This document shows, one piece after another, positions 26,372-35,482 of a DNA stretch of 64,000 bases. Position 1 is the first letter of the stretch; every line of letters begins with the position of its first letter. The stretch is from Stappia sediminis (GTDB taxonomy: Bacteria > Pseudomonadota > Alphaproteobacteria > Rhizobiales > Stappiaceae). The position numbers were made by a program, and so were the translations under genes. The stretch covers positions 310,001-374,000 of the forward strand of contig NZ_WUMV01000002.1 in NCBI RefSeq assembly GCF_009826895.1. Reading direction: 5' to 3'. Below the pieces are notes generated by a model that made no database searches, had not been told where the DNA came from, and saw only the letters and a program-made list of their open reading frames with translations.

Positions 26372-28423
26372 TCAGGCCACCTTGAGCCCCCGCTTTTCCA
26401 GAAGTGGGCCGACGTCGGGCAGGCGGCCTCGGAAATTCACGTAAGCGTCCGCCGGATCTTGCCTGCCGCCGGCGGAATAGATGAAATCCTTGAGCTTGCC
26501 GGCGGTTTCGGCGTCGAAAATGTCGCCTTTTTCCTCGAATGCGGTGAAGGCGTCCGCGTCCATCACCTCCGACCACATATAGCTGTAATAGCCTGAGGAA
26601 TAGCCGTCGCCTGAGAACACATGGGCGAAATGCGTCGGCCGGTGGCGCATGATGATTTCGTCGGGCATGCCAATGCGGCCAAGCGTTTCCTTTTCAAGAT
26701 CGCCGATCTCGACATCGTCGAAATTCTCGCGCGCATGGACATCGAGATCGTAAATGGCGGAAGCCAGATATTCGACAGTCGCGAAACCCTGGTTGAAGTT
26801 GCGCGCGGCAAGGAGTCGGTCGAGCAATTCCTTCGGCATCGGCTTGCCCGTCCTGTAGTGGACGGCGTATTTCGACAGCACCTCCGGCTCCGAAAGCCAA
26901 TGCTCGTAAAGCTGGGAAGGGAGCTCCACGAAATCGCGGGCGACCGACGTGCCCGAAATGATCGGGTAGGTAACGTCGGAAAGAAGGCCGTGGAGCGCAT
27001 GGCCGAATTCATGAAAGAGAGTGCGAGCGTCATCGAAGGTGAGAAGCGCGGGCTCGCCGGCCCCGCCCTTGGCGAAATTCATCACGTTGACGACGATCGG
27101 ACGGATTTCTCCGTCGAGCTTGTGCTGGCGGCGATAAACGCTCATCCAGGCGCCGCTGCGCTTGGAAGCGCGGTTGAAATAATCGCCCAGGAACAGGCCG
27201 ACGTGATTGCCGTCCCCATCGGTAACCTCGAAGGCTCGCACATCCGGATGATAGACCGGAAGGCCCTTCTTTTCCTCGAATTTCAGGCCGAAAAGCCTGC
27301 CCGCCGTGTCGAAGGCCGCCTGGATGATGTTTTCAAGCTGGAGGTACGGCTTCAGTTCCGTCTCATCGAGATCGTGCTCGGCCTTGCGCCGCTTTTCCGC
27401 GTAGTAACGCCAGTCCCAGGGTGCGATTCCTGCATTATCGCCCTCGCTTCTGGCGATACTGGCGAGCGCCTCGGCTTCGCTGCGGGCCGCTTCCGCCGCA
27501 GGCGACCAGACCCCCTCCAGAAGTTCGCGCACGGCAGCCGGCGTCTTCGCCATCGTGTCGTCAAGCTTGAATTCCGCGAAAGTGCCGAAGCCAAGAAGGT
27601 TCGCCCGTTCCTTCCGCAATTTCAGCGTCTTGGCGATGATCTCGCGATTGTCGGACGTATCGCCGTTTTCTCCCCGGCTCGCCCAGGCGCGGAATGCCTG
27701 CTCGCGAAGGTCCCGGCGCGAGGAAAACTGAAGGAAAGGCTCGATCAGCGAGCGCGACAGCGTGATTGCGTGTTTGCCCTGCGCACCGCGCTCGGCAGCG
27801 GCTGCCCCCGCCGAAGCGCGCAGAAAATCGGGCAGGCCGGCCAATTCATCCTCGCCTTCCAGAAAGAGCGCATAATTGGCCTCGTCAGCCAGAACGTTCT
27901 GGGAGAATGCCGTGCCAAGCTCCGCAAGCGACTGCGAAATTTCCGCCATACGCGCCTTGGCATCGTCATTGAGCGCGGCACCTGCGCGCACGAAGGCGGT
28001 GTGGTATCGCTCAAGCACACGGGCATCTTCCGGCGAAAGATCGATATCGTCGCGATTTTCCCATAAGCTCGCTACACGAGCGTAGAGCGCTGAATTCAGC
28101 ATCGTCTCGCTGTGGTGCCGCGACAGCTTCGGCGCCATCTCGCGCTCGATCTCCTGAAGCGCGGGCGAGGTGTTTGCGCCGGACAAATTGAAGAAGACGG
28201 TTGCTACCTTCGTGAGCGCCTTTCCGCTCTTTTCAAGCGCGACGATCGTGTTGTCGAACGTCGGCGCGTCGGCTTGGCCGGCGATCGCATCGATCTCCAC
28301 GCGCGCCTCTTTCAACGCAATGTCGAAGGCTTCGCGGAAATGGGAGGCATCGATATTGCCAAATGGTGGCAGTTCGAACGGCGTGGACCATTCTGCGAGG
28401 AGCGGATTTTGAGTGTCGGTCAT
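26372..28423 (-). CDS. dcp: M3-family peptidyl-dipeptidase (Dcp type)
   Basis: Zinc oligopeptidase of 683 aa that removes C-terminal dipeptides from short peptides. The zinc motif HEFGHALHGLLSD is intact; the third-ligand Glu falls in the DFVELPSQLYEHWL segment. The N-terminal FDNTIVALEKSGKALTKV and YYAEKRRKAEHDLDETELKPY match Dcp better than oligopeptidase A. No signal peptide, so cytosolic. Convergent with soxG. Confidence 0.92.
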   Translation of the reverse strand: MTDTQNPLLAEWSTPFELPPFGNIDASHFREAFDIALKEARVEIDAIAGQADAPTFDNTIVALEKSGKALTKVATVFFNLSGANTSPALQEIEREMAPKLSRHHSETMLNSALYARVASLWENRDDIDLSPEDARVLERYHTAFVRAGAALNDDAKARMAEISQSLAELGTAFSQNVLADEANYALFLEGEDELAGLPDFLRASAGAAAAERGAQGKHAITLSRSLIEPFLQFSSRRDLREQAFRAWASRGENGDTSDNREIIAKTLKLRKERANLLGFGTFAEFKLDDTMAKTPAAVRELLEGVWSPAAEAARSEAEALASIARSEGDNAGIAPWDWRYYAEKRRKAEHDLDETELKPYLQLENIIQAAFDTAGRLFGLKFEEKKGLPVYHPDVRAFEVTDGDGNHVGLFLGDYFNRASKRSGAWMSVYRRQHKLDGEIRPIVVNVMNFAKGGAGEPALLTFDDARTLFHEFGHALHGLLSDVTYPIISGTSVARDFVELPSQLYEHWLSEPEVLSKYAVHYRTGKPMPKELLDRLLAARNFNQGFATVEYLASAIYDLDVHARENFDDVEIGDLEKETLGRIGMPDEIIMRHRPTHFAHVFSGDGYSSGYYSYMWSEVMDADAFTAFEEKGDIFDAETAGKLKDFIYSAGGRQDPADAYVNFRGRLPDVGPLLEKRGLKVA

Positions 28424-28619
28424 GACATTGTTACTCGATTTTTTGGATGACGATCGCGAAAACCGGAAGGACGTTCGGTTGGGTTCGGCTCAATATGGGG
28501 TGCGATTTGGCTCATAGCCAGTCCTAACAGGCTGGTCGAACCTAGCCGTAATTCTCTCTTTGAATACTGACGATTAGATCCGCCAAAGCGGTTTCCCGAC
28601 CGGACCTGGATATCAACGA

Positions 28620-29486
28620 ATGAAGTTCATCACGGTGGATACGGCCGCGAGCCCGAAGCTTGAGCGGCTCATGCGTTCGTGCCGGCATCACGCTATCCCG
28701 CTGGAAGTGATCGGCGAGGGGCGCCCTTACCCGGGGCACGGTGCGAAGATCGAATATGTGATCGAGTATCTTTCGGCTCAGGACCCGGACGAGGTCGTCA
28801 TGTACGTCGACGGCTATGACGTTGTCTTGCTGGCGAACAGCGAGGAAATCGAGCGCAAGTTCCGCGAGTTTGGCCATCCCTTCGTGTTTTCGACGGAGCA
28901 GAATTGCAACGTCAACGGAGGCCTGTTCGCAAGATTTCCGGTCTGGTTCCGCTATCCGAAGGGAAAAAGGCCGTATCGGTTCATCAATGCCGGCACCTTT
29001 ATCGGCAAGGCCGGGTACATGCGCGATCTCCTGCAGAGGCTCGACGCCGCGCTGGCACCTTCCGACCAGACGGTGATCAACCAGTATTATGTGCATCATC
29101 CGGCGGAACTGGCGCTGGACCACGATCATGAAATTTTCACCTGCACGGCCGGGCGAACTGGTCTGGAAGACGAGGATTACCGGGTCGAGAACGGGCGGCT
29201 GCTTAACGTGGTCACGAACACCTTTCCTTGCGTTCTGCATTGCCCGGGCAAGAATTTCATAGGGCTGGAAAAGATCGTCTCGAAACTGGCGATCGCCGGG
29301 GCGCCTTACAAGGCGGGCGTGGAGGAGGGGCGGAAATACCGCAAGAGCCGGCGGATGAACCGCATCAATGCACGGCTTCTGCCCGACAACTTCCTGTTCC
29401 ATCTGATGCTTGACGGCATTCTCTCCATTTTTGGCGTTGTTGCCCTTGTTGCCGCGTCGAAGGCCGCTGCCAACGCGATTATGTGA
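28620..29486 (+). CDS. PLOD-type glycosyltransferase, tandem copy 1
   Basis: 288 aa resembling the glucosyltransferase domain of procollagen-lysine hydroxylases (PLOD/LH3). Matches in order: MYVDGYDVVLL (Asp64 and Asp67, the metal-binding D-x-x-D), IERKF and FVFSTEQNC, YRFINAGTFIG, SDQTVINQYY, LALDHDHEIFTC, and LHCPGKNFIGLEKIVSKL. No hydroxylase domain follows. The C-terminus has a hydrophobic segment (about 258-285) that could anchor it to the membrane. The acceptor is unknown; UDP-sugar as donor is inferred from the family. Its neighbour at 29806 is a close paralogue, about three quarters identical by eye. No clear ribosome-binding site. Confidence 0.8.
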   Translation: MKFITVDTAASPKLERLMRSCRHHAIPLEVIGEGRPYPGHGAKIEYVIEYLSAQDPDEVVMYVDGYDVVLLANSEEIERKFREFGHPFVFSTEQNCNVNGGLFARFPVWFRYPKGKRPYRFINAGTFIGKAGYMRDLLQRLDAALAPSDQTVINQYYVHHPAELALDHDHEIFTCTAGRTGLEDEDYRVENGRLLNVVTNTFPCVLHCPGKNFIGLEKIVSKLAIAGAPYKAGVEEGRKYRKSRRMNRINARLLPDNFLFHLMLDGILSIFGVVALVAASKAAANAIM

Positions 29487-29805
29487 GGCGTGAGGAGTGC
29501 TTCGGCAGGCGGATTGCGCCTTGCTGGACCGGCAATTCGCGGTGTTCGGCCCAATAAATCGTTCGGCGCGCTTCGCGATCCTTTGCAGGTTTCCGATTGG
29601 GCGCACTTCTTGCGTACATTCTTGGCGTGTTCTTACGTATGGTTTTTTGAATTCTAATTTTATTCAATAGCTTGGTGTATATGCAATTCATGAAACTTCG
29701 GGTTTGAAGTGCAAATTGTTTCTTGTTTTATTCGGATTCCTCTATGTCGTTTTCGGCGCTTCCATCTCGAAAAAGCGTCTCCCGAACAAATCCGGATCCG
29801 AAAGC
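29487..29805. other. 319-bp AT-rich gap between the two PLOD-type genes
   Basis: The right half is noticeably more AT-rich than the genes around it (for instance 29640-29700). In-frame codons continue upstream of the second copy to a TTG at 29704 and would give a hydrophobic N-terminal extension (LFLVLFGFLYVVFGA), but the alignment with copy 1 begins only at 29806. It may hold a separate promoter for copy 2. I see no terminator with a clear T run. Confidence 0.4.
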
Positions 29806-30666
29806 ATGAAATTCATCACGGTAGACACGGCCGCGAGCCCGAAACTGGAGCGGCTCATGCGATCGTGCCGGCATCACGAAATTCCGCTCGAGGTGATCGG
29901 GGAGGGGTGCCCCTATCCGGGGCACGGCGCGAAGATAAAATATGTGATCGAGTATCTCTCGGCGCAGGAACCGGACGAGATCGTGATGTTCGTCGACGGA
30001 TACGATGTGGTCTTCCTGACGGGCGGCGGCGAAATCGAACGCAAATTCACTGCCTCCGGCCACCCCTTGGTGTTTTCGACGGAGCAGAATTGCAACGTCA
30101 ATGGCGGGTTTTTCACAAGATTTCCGGTCTGGTTCCGATATCCGAAGGGGAAAAGGCCGTATCGCTTCATCAATTCCGGCACCTACATCGGCAGGGCCGG
30201 ATATATGCGCGATTTCCTGCGGCGGGCCGATGTGCCGCTGACCGCATCCGACCAGACAGTGATCAACCGGTATTTCGTCGACCACCCGGCGGAACTCTCG
30301 CTCGACTGCGATCAGGAAATATTCACCTGCACCGCCGGAAGAACGGGGCTGGAGGAAGAGGACTACCGCGTTGAAGAGGGGCGGCTGCGCAATATCCTCA
30401 CCAACAGTCTTCCTTGCGTCCTGCATTGTCCGGGAAAGAATTACATCGGCCTCGAAAAGCTCGTCTCCAAATTGCCGATCGCCGGAGCGCCCTACAAGCC
30501 GACAGCGGAAGAGGAACGCAAATATCGCAAAAGCCGGTTCATGAACCGCATCACCGCGCGCGTCCTGCCGGACAACTTCCTGTTCCACCTGATCCTCGAC
30601 AGCCTGCTCATTGCGCTTGGTATTATTGCCCTGATTGCCGTTGTGGTGGCTTTCCTCGGAATGTAG
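29806..30666 (+). CDS. PLOD-type glycosyltransferase, tandem copy 2
   Basis: 286-aa paralogue of the preceding gene, collinear throughout. It retains FVDGYDVVFL (D-x-x-D), LVFSTEQNCNVNGG, YRFINSGTYIG, SDQTVIN, LSLDCDQEIFTCTAG and LHCPGKNYIGLEK. Differences cluster just after the D-x-x-D (TGGGE against ANSEE), at the SDQ-flanking loop, and in the C-terminal hydrophobic tail, where pairwise identity falls away although hydrophobicity is kept. That pattern suggests divergence in acceptor or partner specificity after duplication. Start by alignment with copy 1; a TTG at 29704 would add 34 residues including a hydrophobic stretch. Confidence 0.8.
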   Translation: MKFITVDTAASPKLERLMRSCRHHEIPLEVIGEGCPYPGHGAKIKYVIEYLSAQEPDEIVMFVDGYDVVFLTGGGEIERKFTASGHPLVFSTEQNCNVNGGFFTRFPVWFRYPKGKRPYRFINSGTYIGRAGYMRDFLRRADVPLTASDQTVINRYFVDHPAELSLDCDQEIFTCTAGRTGLEEEDYRVEEGRLRNILTNSLPCVLHCPGKNYIGLEKLVSKLPIAGAPYKPTAEEERKYRKSRFMNRITARVLPDNFLFHLILDSLLIALGIIALIAVVVAFLGM

Positions 30667-30823
30667 GGGCGCGAGGAAATCGGCGCATTATCAATATCTT
30701 GATCATATCCTTGTCGCCAATTCCGGCTCGAATTTCGCGGAGTAGGCCCTGGACGAAGCGGTTTCATCGAATTTTACGTTGCCGCTTTAACAATGCTTAA
30801 GTCGGGGAGTAGAGGATGCTCCC

Positions 30824-31141
30824 ATGTCCGCTCTCGATACCTCTCTTTCCGGCCTGCACGACGCCTCCGTACGCTTTGCGGATGCGGCGGGCCGTATCGT
30901 TCAATCCGGCGCTCAGGAAGTGCCCGCCTTGTCCCGGAACGTGAGGGAGAGGGGCGCGCAGGAGACCGGAGCGGCCGCGCCGACGCGCAGTGCGGATCCA
31001 CTTTCAAGCGATACGACGGCGGCGCTCGTCGACCTCATCCAGTCCGAGCAGGCCTTCAAGGTGAACGCGGCTGTCGCCGGCAAGGTTTCCGATCTTTACA
31101 AGGAAACGCTGAATATCCTCGGGCAGACGCAGGAACGCTGA
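30824..31141 (+). CDS. FlgC/FlgG-like basal-body rod-type small protein
   Basis: 105 aa with the two ends of a flagellar rod/hook protein and little between. The N-terminus MSALDTSLSGLHDASVRF resembles the rod-protein entry helix, and the C-terminal LVDLIQSEQAFKVNAAVAGKVSDLYKETLNIL resembles the FlgC/FlgG terminal helix (normally ending in a similar A-x-K-x-x-x-D pattern). The middle is a short disordered linker. No flagellar operon is nearby, so it may be a stand-alone relative of unknown role. ATG at 30824 follows AGAGGATGCTCCC. Confidence 0.6.
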   Translation: MSALDTSLSGLHDASVRFADAAGRIVQSGAQEVPALSRNVRERGAQETGAAAPTRSADPLSSDTTAALVDLIQSEQAFKVNAAVAGKVSDLYKETLNILGQTQER

Positions 31142-31152
31142 CGACATCCGCA

Positions 31153-31746
31153 TCAGTTCACCGCCGGGGGGCCATCTTCCTTCGGGCGTGACAGGATCAT
31201 CACCCAGAAATTTTGCCACTTTCCGTCCGAACGCTTCGTACGCGCCAAGCCGATGCGCGTGACATAAGGGTTGAGCAGGTTCTTGTCGTGATCCTTCGAG
31301 CCCTTCCACCCGGCAAGGGCGGCGTCGAAATCACGGTAGCCCGCGCCAAGGTTTTCAGCGCCCGCGTAATTCTCATAGCCCGACCCGTCAAGCCGTCGCG
31401 CAAGGCCGGACGCGCTGTGCGCGCGTACGTTCATGCTGTCGCGCTGGGCGATCAGATGCGCCATTTCCTTCGAAACCTCGTTCAGGCGAGGGTCGAGAGA
31501 AAGGGCATGCAGCCCGCGCGACGAGCGATAGGCGTTGACCTTGGCAAGGGCGGCGGACCTGTCGACAGGAACGTCGACGACATCGGCATCGCCACCGGGG
31601 CCGAAGGACGCGCATGCCGAAAGGAACATGCCCGCCATCGCGAGCGATACGAGGGCTCCGGCTCGGAGTTTGCGACGCATTCGAGGGGCGTGACGTTCTT
31701 TCGGCTGCAAGGCAGGCATCTCCGATGAAAATCGGCCTCCCGTCAT
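31153..31746 (-). CDS. CAP-domain lipoprotein
   Basis: CAP/SCP-PR1-like secreted protein, probably cell-envelope anchored. Lipobox LSAC follows a hydrophobic stretch (VSLAMAGMFLSACAS). The CAP core shows LNEVSKEMAHLIAQRD, a His in VRAHSASGLARRL, ENYAGAENLGAGYRDFDAAL and HDKNLLNPYVTRIGLAR. I take the ATG at 31746, which overlaps the upstream stop as ATGA and has GGGGG just before it; starts at 31719 or 31680 (MRRK) would give a more ordinary signal peptide. Activity unknown for bacterial CAP proteins in general. Confidence 0.75.
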   Translation of the reverse strand: MTGGRFSSEMPALQPKERHAPRMRRKLRAGALVSLAMAGMFLSACASFGPGGDADVVDVPVDRSAALAKVNAYRSSRGLHALSLDPRLNEVSKEMAHLIAQRDSMNVRAHSASGLARRLDGSGYENYAGAENLGAGYRDFDAALAGWKGSKDHDKNLLNPYVTRIGLARTKRSDGKWQNFWVMILSRPKEDGPPAVN

Positions 31747-32561
31747 TCCACCCCCTCGTCGAAGATGAAGGGAAAGGGGCCGGGAAAGCTTTCGATATAA
31801 GCAAGATGCGTCACAAGCCCTGAATCCTTGGTGAAATGATGGAGAAAAAAGGCCGGCGGCTCCATGACGAACTCTGGCGGCGCTTTTTCGCCGAGATCGA
31901 GCACGACCTGATGCGCCGTGCTTGGGGCAAGCGCGAGGACGGTTCCGGCGAAACCGGCGACGATCGACCGGTGAACATGGCCGCAGATGACCCGCTCGAC
32001 ATGGGAGTGCTTCGAGACGACGGCAGCGAGCGCTTGCCCGTCGATCAGCGCGATCGCGTCCATATGGCGGATGCCGAGAGCGCAAGGTGGATGATGCAGC
32101 GCGACGATCGTCGGCCTCGCAGATTCTCCAAGCGTGCGGTCCAGCCAGGCGACCTGCTGTTCCCCCAACTCGCCATGGGGCGCGCCCGGCACCGAACTGT
32201 CGAGAGCGACAAGTCGAAGCGCGCCGATATCCACCGCGTAATGCATCTTGTCCGCCGATCCACTATCGACACAGGAAAAGCCGGAGAGACCGGCGCGCAT
32301 CCGCGGCGTGAGATCATGATTGCCCGGCATCACGTAGACGGGAGCGCGAAGCCTTGAAAGAAGCGCATGTACGTTCGCATATTCGCGCTCTCCCGCCTCG
32401 TCGGCGAGATCGCCCGTGACGACAACCGCATCGGGCTGCGGGTCGAGGGCATTCAAAACCCGCACCGCGCGTTCGGCGAGCATGTTCGTTTCACTTACTC
32501 TGCGGCAAGCCAGGCCATTCGGCCGGATGTGCAGGTCCGTGATCTGCGCGATCAGCGTCAT
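31743..32561 (-). CDS. Metallophosphoesterase (cAMP phosphodiesterase/GpdQ-like)
   Basis: 272-aa cytosolic dinuclear metallophosphatase. Motifs in order: ITDLHI (D-x-H), VVVTGDLAD (GD), VMPGNHDLT (GNHD), VALHHPPC and ICGHVHRS (GHxH). The set matches class III nucleotide/glycerophosphodiester phosphodiesterases; the exact substrate is not readable. The stop overlaps the CAP lipoprotein start by ATGA, so both are probably translated together. Confidence 0.85.
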   Translation of the reverse strand: MTLIAQITDLHIRPNGLACRRVSETNMLAERAVRVLNALDPQPDAVVVTGDLADEAGEREYANVHALLSRLRAPVYVMPGNHDLTPRMRAGLSGFSCVDSGSADKMHYAVDIGALRLVALDSSVPGAPHGELGEQQVAWLDRTLGESARPTIVALHHPPCALGIRHMDAIALIDGQALAAVVSKHSHVERVICGHVHRSIVAGFAGTVLALAPSTAHQVVLDLGEKAPPEFVMEPPAFFLHHFTKDSGLVTHLAYIESFPGPFPFIFDEGVE

Positions 32562-32817
32562 GGGCGGCCTCCGGTAGATCGAGCGCGTGTTCGCTCCTTG
32601 TCGCCCATTTACGCTTCCGGCGAAAGCGATGTGACATCCCGTTTCAATGTTATGTCCGCTACAAGTGCCGCAGGGGAATCCGTGTGGGAAATGCGCAATT
32701 GCCGCTGGGAAAGAGGCGAATTCTTGTAAGACGCGATGATTTGTCGCCTAGTGCTGATTGAGCATATGAGCTGAATAGCCTTAAAATGCATTCAATGATG
32801 GGAATTCATAGCCCGGC

Positions 32818-34542
32818 ATGAGCGAAGTCTCCCTTTCGGCAAGACATGCTACCGCATCGGAAGGTGCGGGACGGCTGCCGCTGTGGCTGCGGATACTGGG
32901 CGTTCGGTTGCTCGCACCTGCAGCACTCGCGATCCTCTCCATCGTCATGTTCGTGCCCGGCGTGTTCCAAGTGCCGCCGCTCGACCGGGACGAGCCGCGC
33001 TTCGCGCAAGCCTCTAAACAAATGGCCGAGACGGGCGACTTCGTGGACATCCGCTTTCAGGACGAGGCCCGTCACAAGAAACCCGCCGGGATCTATTGGC
33101 TGCAGGCGGCCGCCGTGGAGGCGAGCGGGTTCGGCGACGAGGCGCCGATATGGGTCTACCGCCTGCCGTCGCAGATCGCGGCGGTTTTGAGCGTATTGCT
33201 GGTCTATTGGGCCGCGCGGGCGTTCGTTTCGCCGCAGGCGGCCTTCGTTGCCGGCGTGTTTGCCGCGATCACCATCATTCTCGGGGTCGAGGCGCGGATC
33301 GCCAAGACCGACGCGACGCTGCTGGCAACGATCCTGGCGGCACAAGGCGCGCTGGCGCGCCTGTGGCTGAACGGCCGCGCGGCAAGGCGATGGGGATGGA
33401 TATTCATCTTCTGGACGGCACTGGGCGTCAGCGTCCTCGTCAAGGGTCCCGTCGGGCCGATGGTCGCCGGCCTGACGATTGCCTCGCTGTGCGTCGTTCG
33501 CCGCGAGGTCGCCTGGCTGAAGGCCCTGGCGCCCCTGCCGGGGATCGCCTGGTTCGCACTTGTCGTGGCGCCATGGTTCGTCGCGATCCATCTCGCGACC
33601 GACGGCGCCTTCTTCAACGAAGCGGTCGGCAAGGATTTCGTGGGGAAAATAGGCGCCGGACAGGAAAGTCATGGCGCACCGCCGCTTACGCATCTTGCGG
33701 CGATGTTCGCGACGTTCTGGCCGTTACCCGCTTTTCTCATTCTCGCAATCGGCGCGATCAGGCGCCGACTGAGCTCGGACGTTGTGCTTTTCACACTCGC
33801 CTGGGTGCTGCCTTCCTGGGTGGTGTTCGAACTTGTGGCAACGAAGCTGCCGCATTACACCTTGCCGCTGCTGCCGGCGCTTTCAATCCTTACGGCGGCG
33901 GCCCTCGTGGAAGGGTCGCGGCGTGAGGCGGGACGGATTTCGCGGTGGGCGGCGGCGGCCGTCTATTTCGTTCCGGCTTTCGGGCTTGCCGCCGCGAATT
34001 TTGCCGTGCCCGTCGCTCTTGGTCTATGGCCATCGCCGCCAGGGGCCGTGCTTGCCATCATCGGTTTCGTCGCGGCCTTTGCCGCCACCCGGCAATTCGC
34101 CGCCGGCAGGGCGCTTTACGCCTTGGCACCCGCAGTCGGGGCATCGGCGCTGATATTCGCCGGTACCTGGGCCTTCACCATGCCCACGCTAGACCCGCTC
34201 TGGATCAGCCCCCGGTTGGCGGCCGCCGTCAAAGACAGCGCGCCTTGCCCCGATCCGCTGGTTGCAAGCGCCGGGTTCAACGAACCGAGCTATGTTTTCC
34301 TGCAAGGTACGGACACCCTCCTGACAGATGCCGCAGGGGCGGCAAACCATCTGGCCGGGGAAACGAACGAAAGATGCCGCATCGCCGTCGTCGAACGGCG
34401 GCGCGAGGCCGGCTTTCTGAAGGCGCTTTCGGCGGAGGGCATTTCGGCGGAAGAGGTCGGCCGGGTGAGCGGCATCAACATCAATGGCGGAGATCGGCTC
34501 GATATCGGCGTCTACCGGCGAGGGAGCGAGCAGGATGGTTGA
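32818..34542 (+). CDS. ArnT-like polyprenyl-phosphate glycosyltransferase (GT39/83)
   Basis: 574-aa membrane protein with about ten hydrophobic segments. The catalytic entry LDRDEPRFAQASKQMAETGD near residue 60, then RHKKPAGIYWLQ, is the ArnT/PMT pattern: Asp-Glu in the first periplasmic loop. It would move a sugar from a polyprenyl phosphate to an acceptor such as lipid A or core on the periplasmic side. It is followed by PAP2, GT2 and LAB_N genes with overlapping ends, so this looks like a four-gene sugar-transfer operon. Donor identity is not readable. Confidence 0.82.
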   Translation: MSEVSLSARHATASEGAGRLPLWLRILGVRLLAPAALAILSIVMFVPGVFQVPPLDRDEPRFAQASKQMAETGDFVDIRFQDEARHKKPAGIYWLQAAAVEASGFGDEAPIWVYRLPSQIAAVLSVLLVYWAARAFVSPQAAFVAGVFAAITIILGVEARIAKTDATLLATILAAQGALARLWLNGRAARRWGWIFIFWTALGVSVLVKGPVGPMVAGLTIASLCVVRREVAWLKALAPLPGIAWFALVVAPWFVAIHLATDGAFFNEAVGKDFVGKIGAGQESHGAPPLTHLAAMFATFWPLPAFLILAIGAIRRRLSSDVVLFTLAWVLPSWVVFELVATKLPHYTLPLLPALSILTAAALVEGSRREAGRISRWAAAAVYFVPAFGLAAANFAVPVALGLWPSPPGAVLAIIGFVAAFAATRQFAAGRALYALAPAVGASALIFAGTWAFTMPTLDPLWISPRLAAAVKDSAPCPDPLVASAGFNEPSYVFLQGTDTLLTDAAGAANHLAGETNERCRIAVVERRREAGFLKALSAEGISAEEVGRVSGININGGDRLDIGVYRRGSEQDG

Positions 34543-35482
34543 CGCAAGCCACCCCGCTCCTGCGCGCGCAAGCAGGGCCATGGCGGCCCTGAAGGCGCGG
34601 TGGCGCCTTGCGATGGGCAACATACGCAAGATCGCAATCTTGCTGGAAACGCGGAACCGGCGCGTCAGGCGCAAAAAGTGCCCGGTGAAGCCGGGCCAGC
34701 GTCCGCAGGACATCCTGGCCATGCTGCTGCTTACCGTCGGAATCGCAATCGTTGCGCTGGATATACCGACGTCTCCATGGATCCACTCGCTGCCGCACGA
34801 GTACATAAGCTTTTTCAGTTCCTTTACCGACCTCGGCAAGGCGGACTGGATGCTTTGGGGCACGGGGATCTACTGTCTTTTGATGCTCGCCCTCGACTGG
34901 GAGCAAATGAGCAGGCGGGTTCGCATGGCGGCCGTTGCGAGCTGGATCTACTGCGCGTTCGTCTTCACCGCCGTTGCCAGCAGCGGCCTGATCGCGCTGG
35001 TTCTGAAATGGACGCTCGGACGGGCCCGGCCAAAGTATGTCGAGCTGTTCGGGCCGGTCGATTTCCAGCTTTTCGCGTTCAAACTGTCGCACACCAGTTT
35101 TCCCTCCGGGCATTCAACGACGATTGCGGCGTTCGCGACCGCGCTCGCCCTCATTTTTCCGGCCTGGAGCCTGTTGATCATTGTCTGCGGCTTCTGGATC
35201 GCCTGCAGCCGCATTATGGTCGGCGCGCATTATCCCAGCGACGTTATCGCGGGCACGCTGATCGGCATCGTCGTCACCTTCGCGATCGCGCGGTGGATGG
35301 CGCGCCGGCACATCGGCTTCATCCTCGCAGGCGGCGGCCACATCCGCCCGATCTTCGGTTCGACGAGCGCAGGCGCATATCTGAGGCGGCTGGTACGTTC
35401 CGGTTTCCGCCGCGGCGAACCGGCGCATACGACATCCCGTTCTTCCGCCGACGATGCTACTCAGGATGAAAGCGGGTCATGA
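34535..35482 (+). CDS. PAP2-family membrane phosphatase
   Basis: 315 aa. The three PAP2/LPP motifs are complete: KWTLGRARP, SFPSGHSTTIAAF and SRIMVGAHYPSDVIAG. About six hydrophobic segments. ATG at 34535 is preceded by GGGAGCGAGCAGG and overlaps the ArnT-like stop by 8 nt. It could recycle polyprenyl pyrophosphate or dephosphorylate lipid A (LpxE/LpxF-like); the operon favours envelope lipids. Confidence 0.85.
   Translation: MVDASHPAPARASRAMAALKARWRLAMGNIRKIAILLETRNRRVRRKKCPVKPGQRPQDILAMLLLTVGIAIVALDIPTSPWIHSLPHEYISFFSSFTDLGKADWMLWGTGIYCLLMLALDWEQMSRRVRMAAVASWIYCAFVFTAVASSGLIALVLKWTLGRARPKYVELFGPVDFQLFAFKLSHTSFPSGHSTTIAAFATALALIFPAWSLLIIVCGFWIACSRIMVGAHYPSDVIAGTLIGIVVTFAIARWMARRHIGFILAGGGHIRPIFGSTSAGAYLRRLVRSGFRRGEPAHTTSRSSADDATQDESGS

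Noticed and set aside
26621-28066. Plus-strand ORF of 481 codons inside the Dcp peptidase gene
   Set aside because: Antisense to an intact zinc-peptidase gene with full motif set.
32562-32817. 60-codon minus-strand ORF upstream of the metallophosphoesterase gene
   Set aside because: No ribosome-binding site, no motif and AT-biased composition; more likely promoter region.
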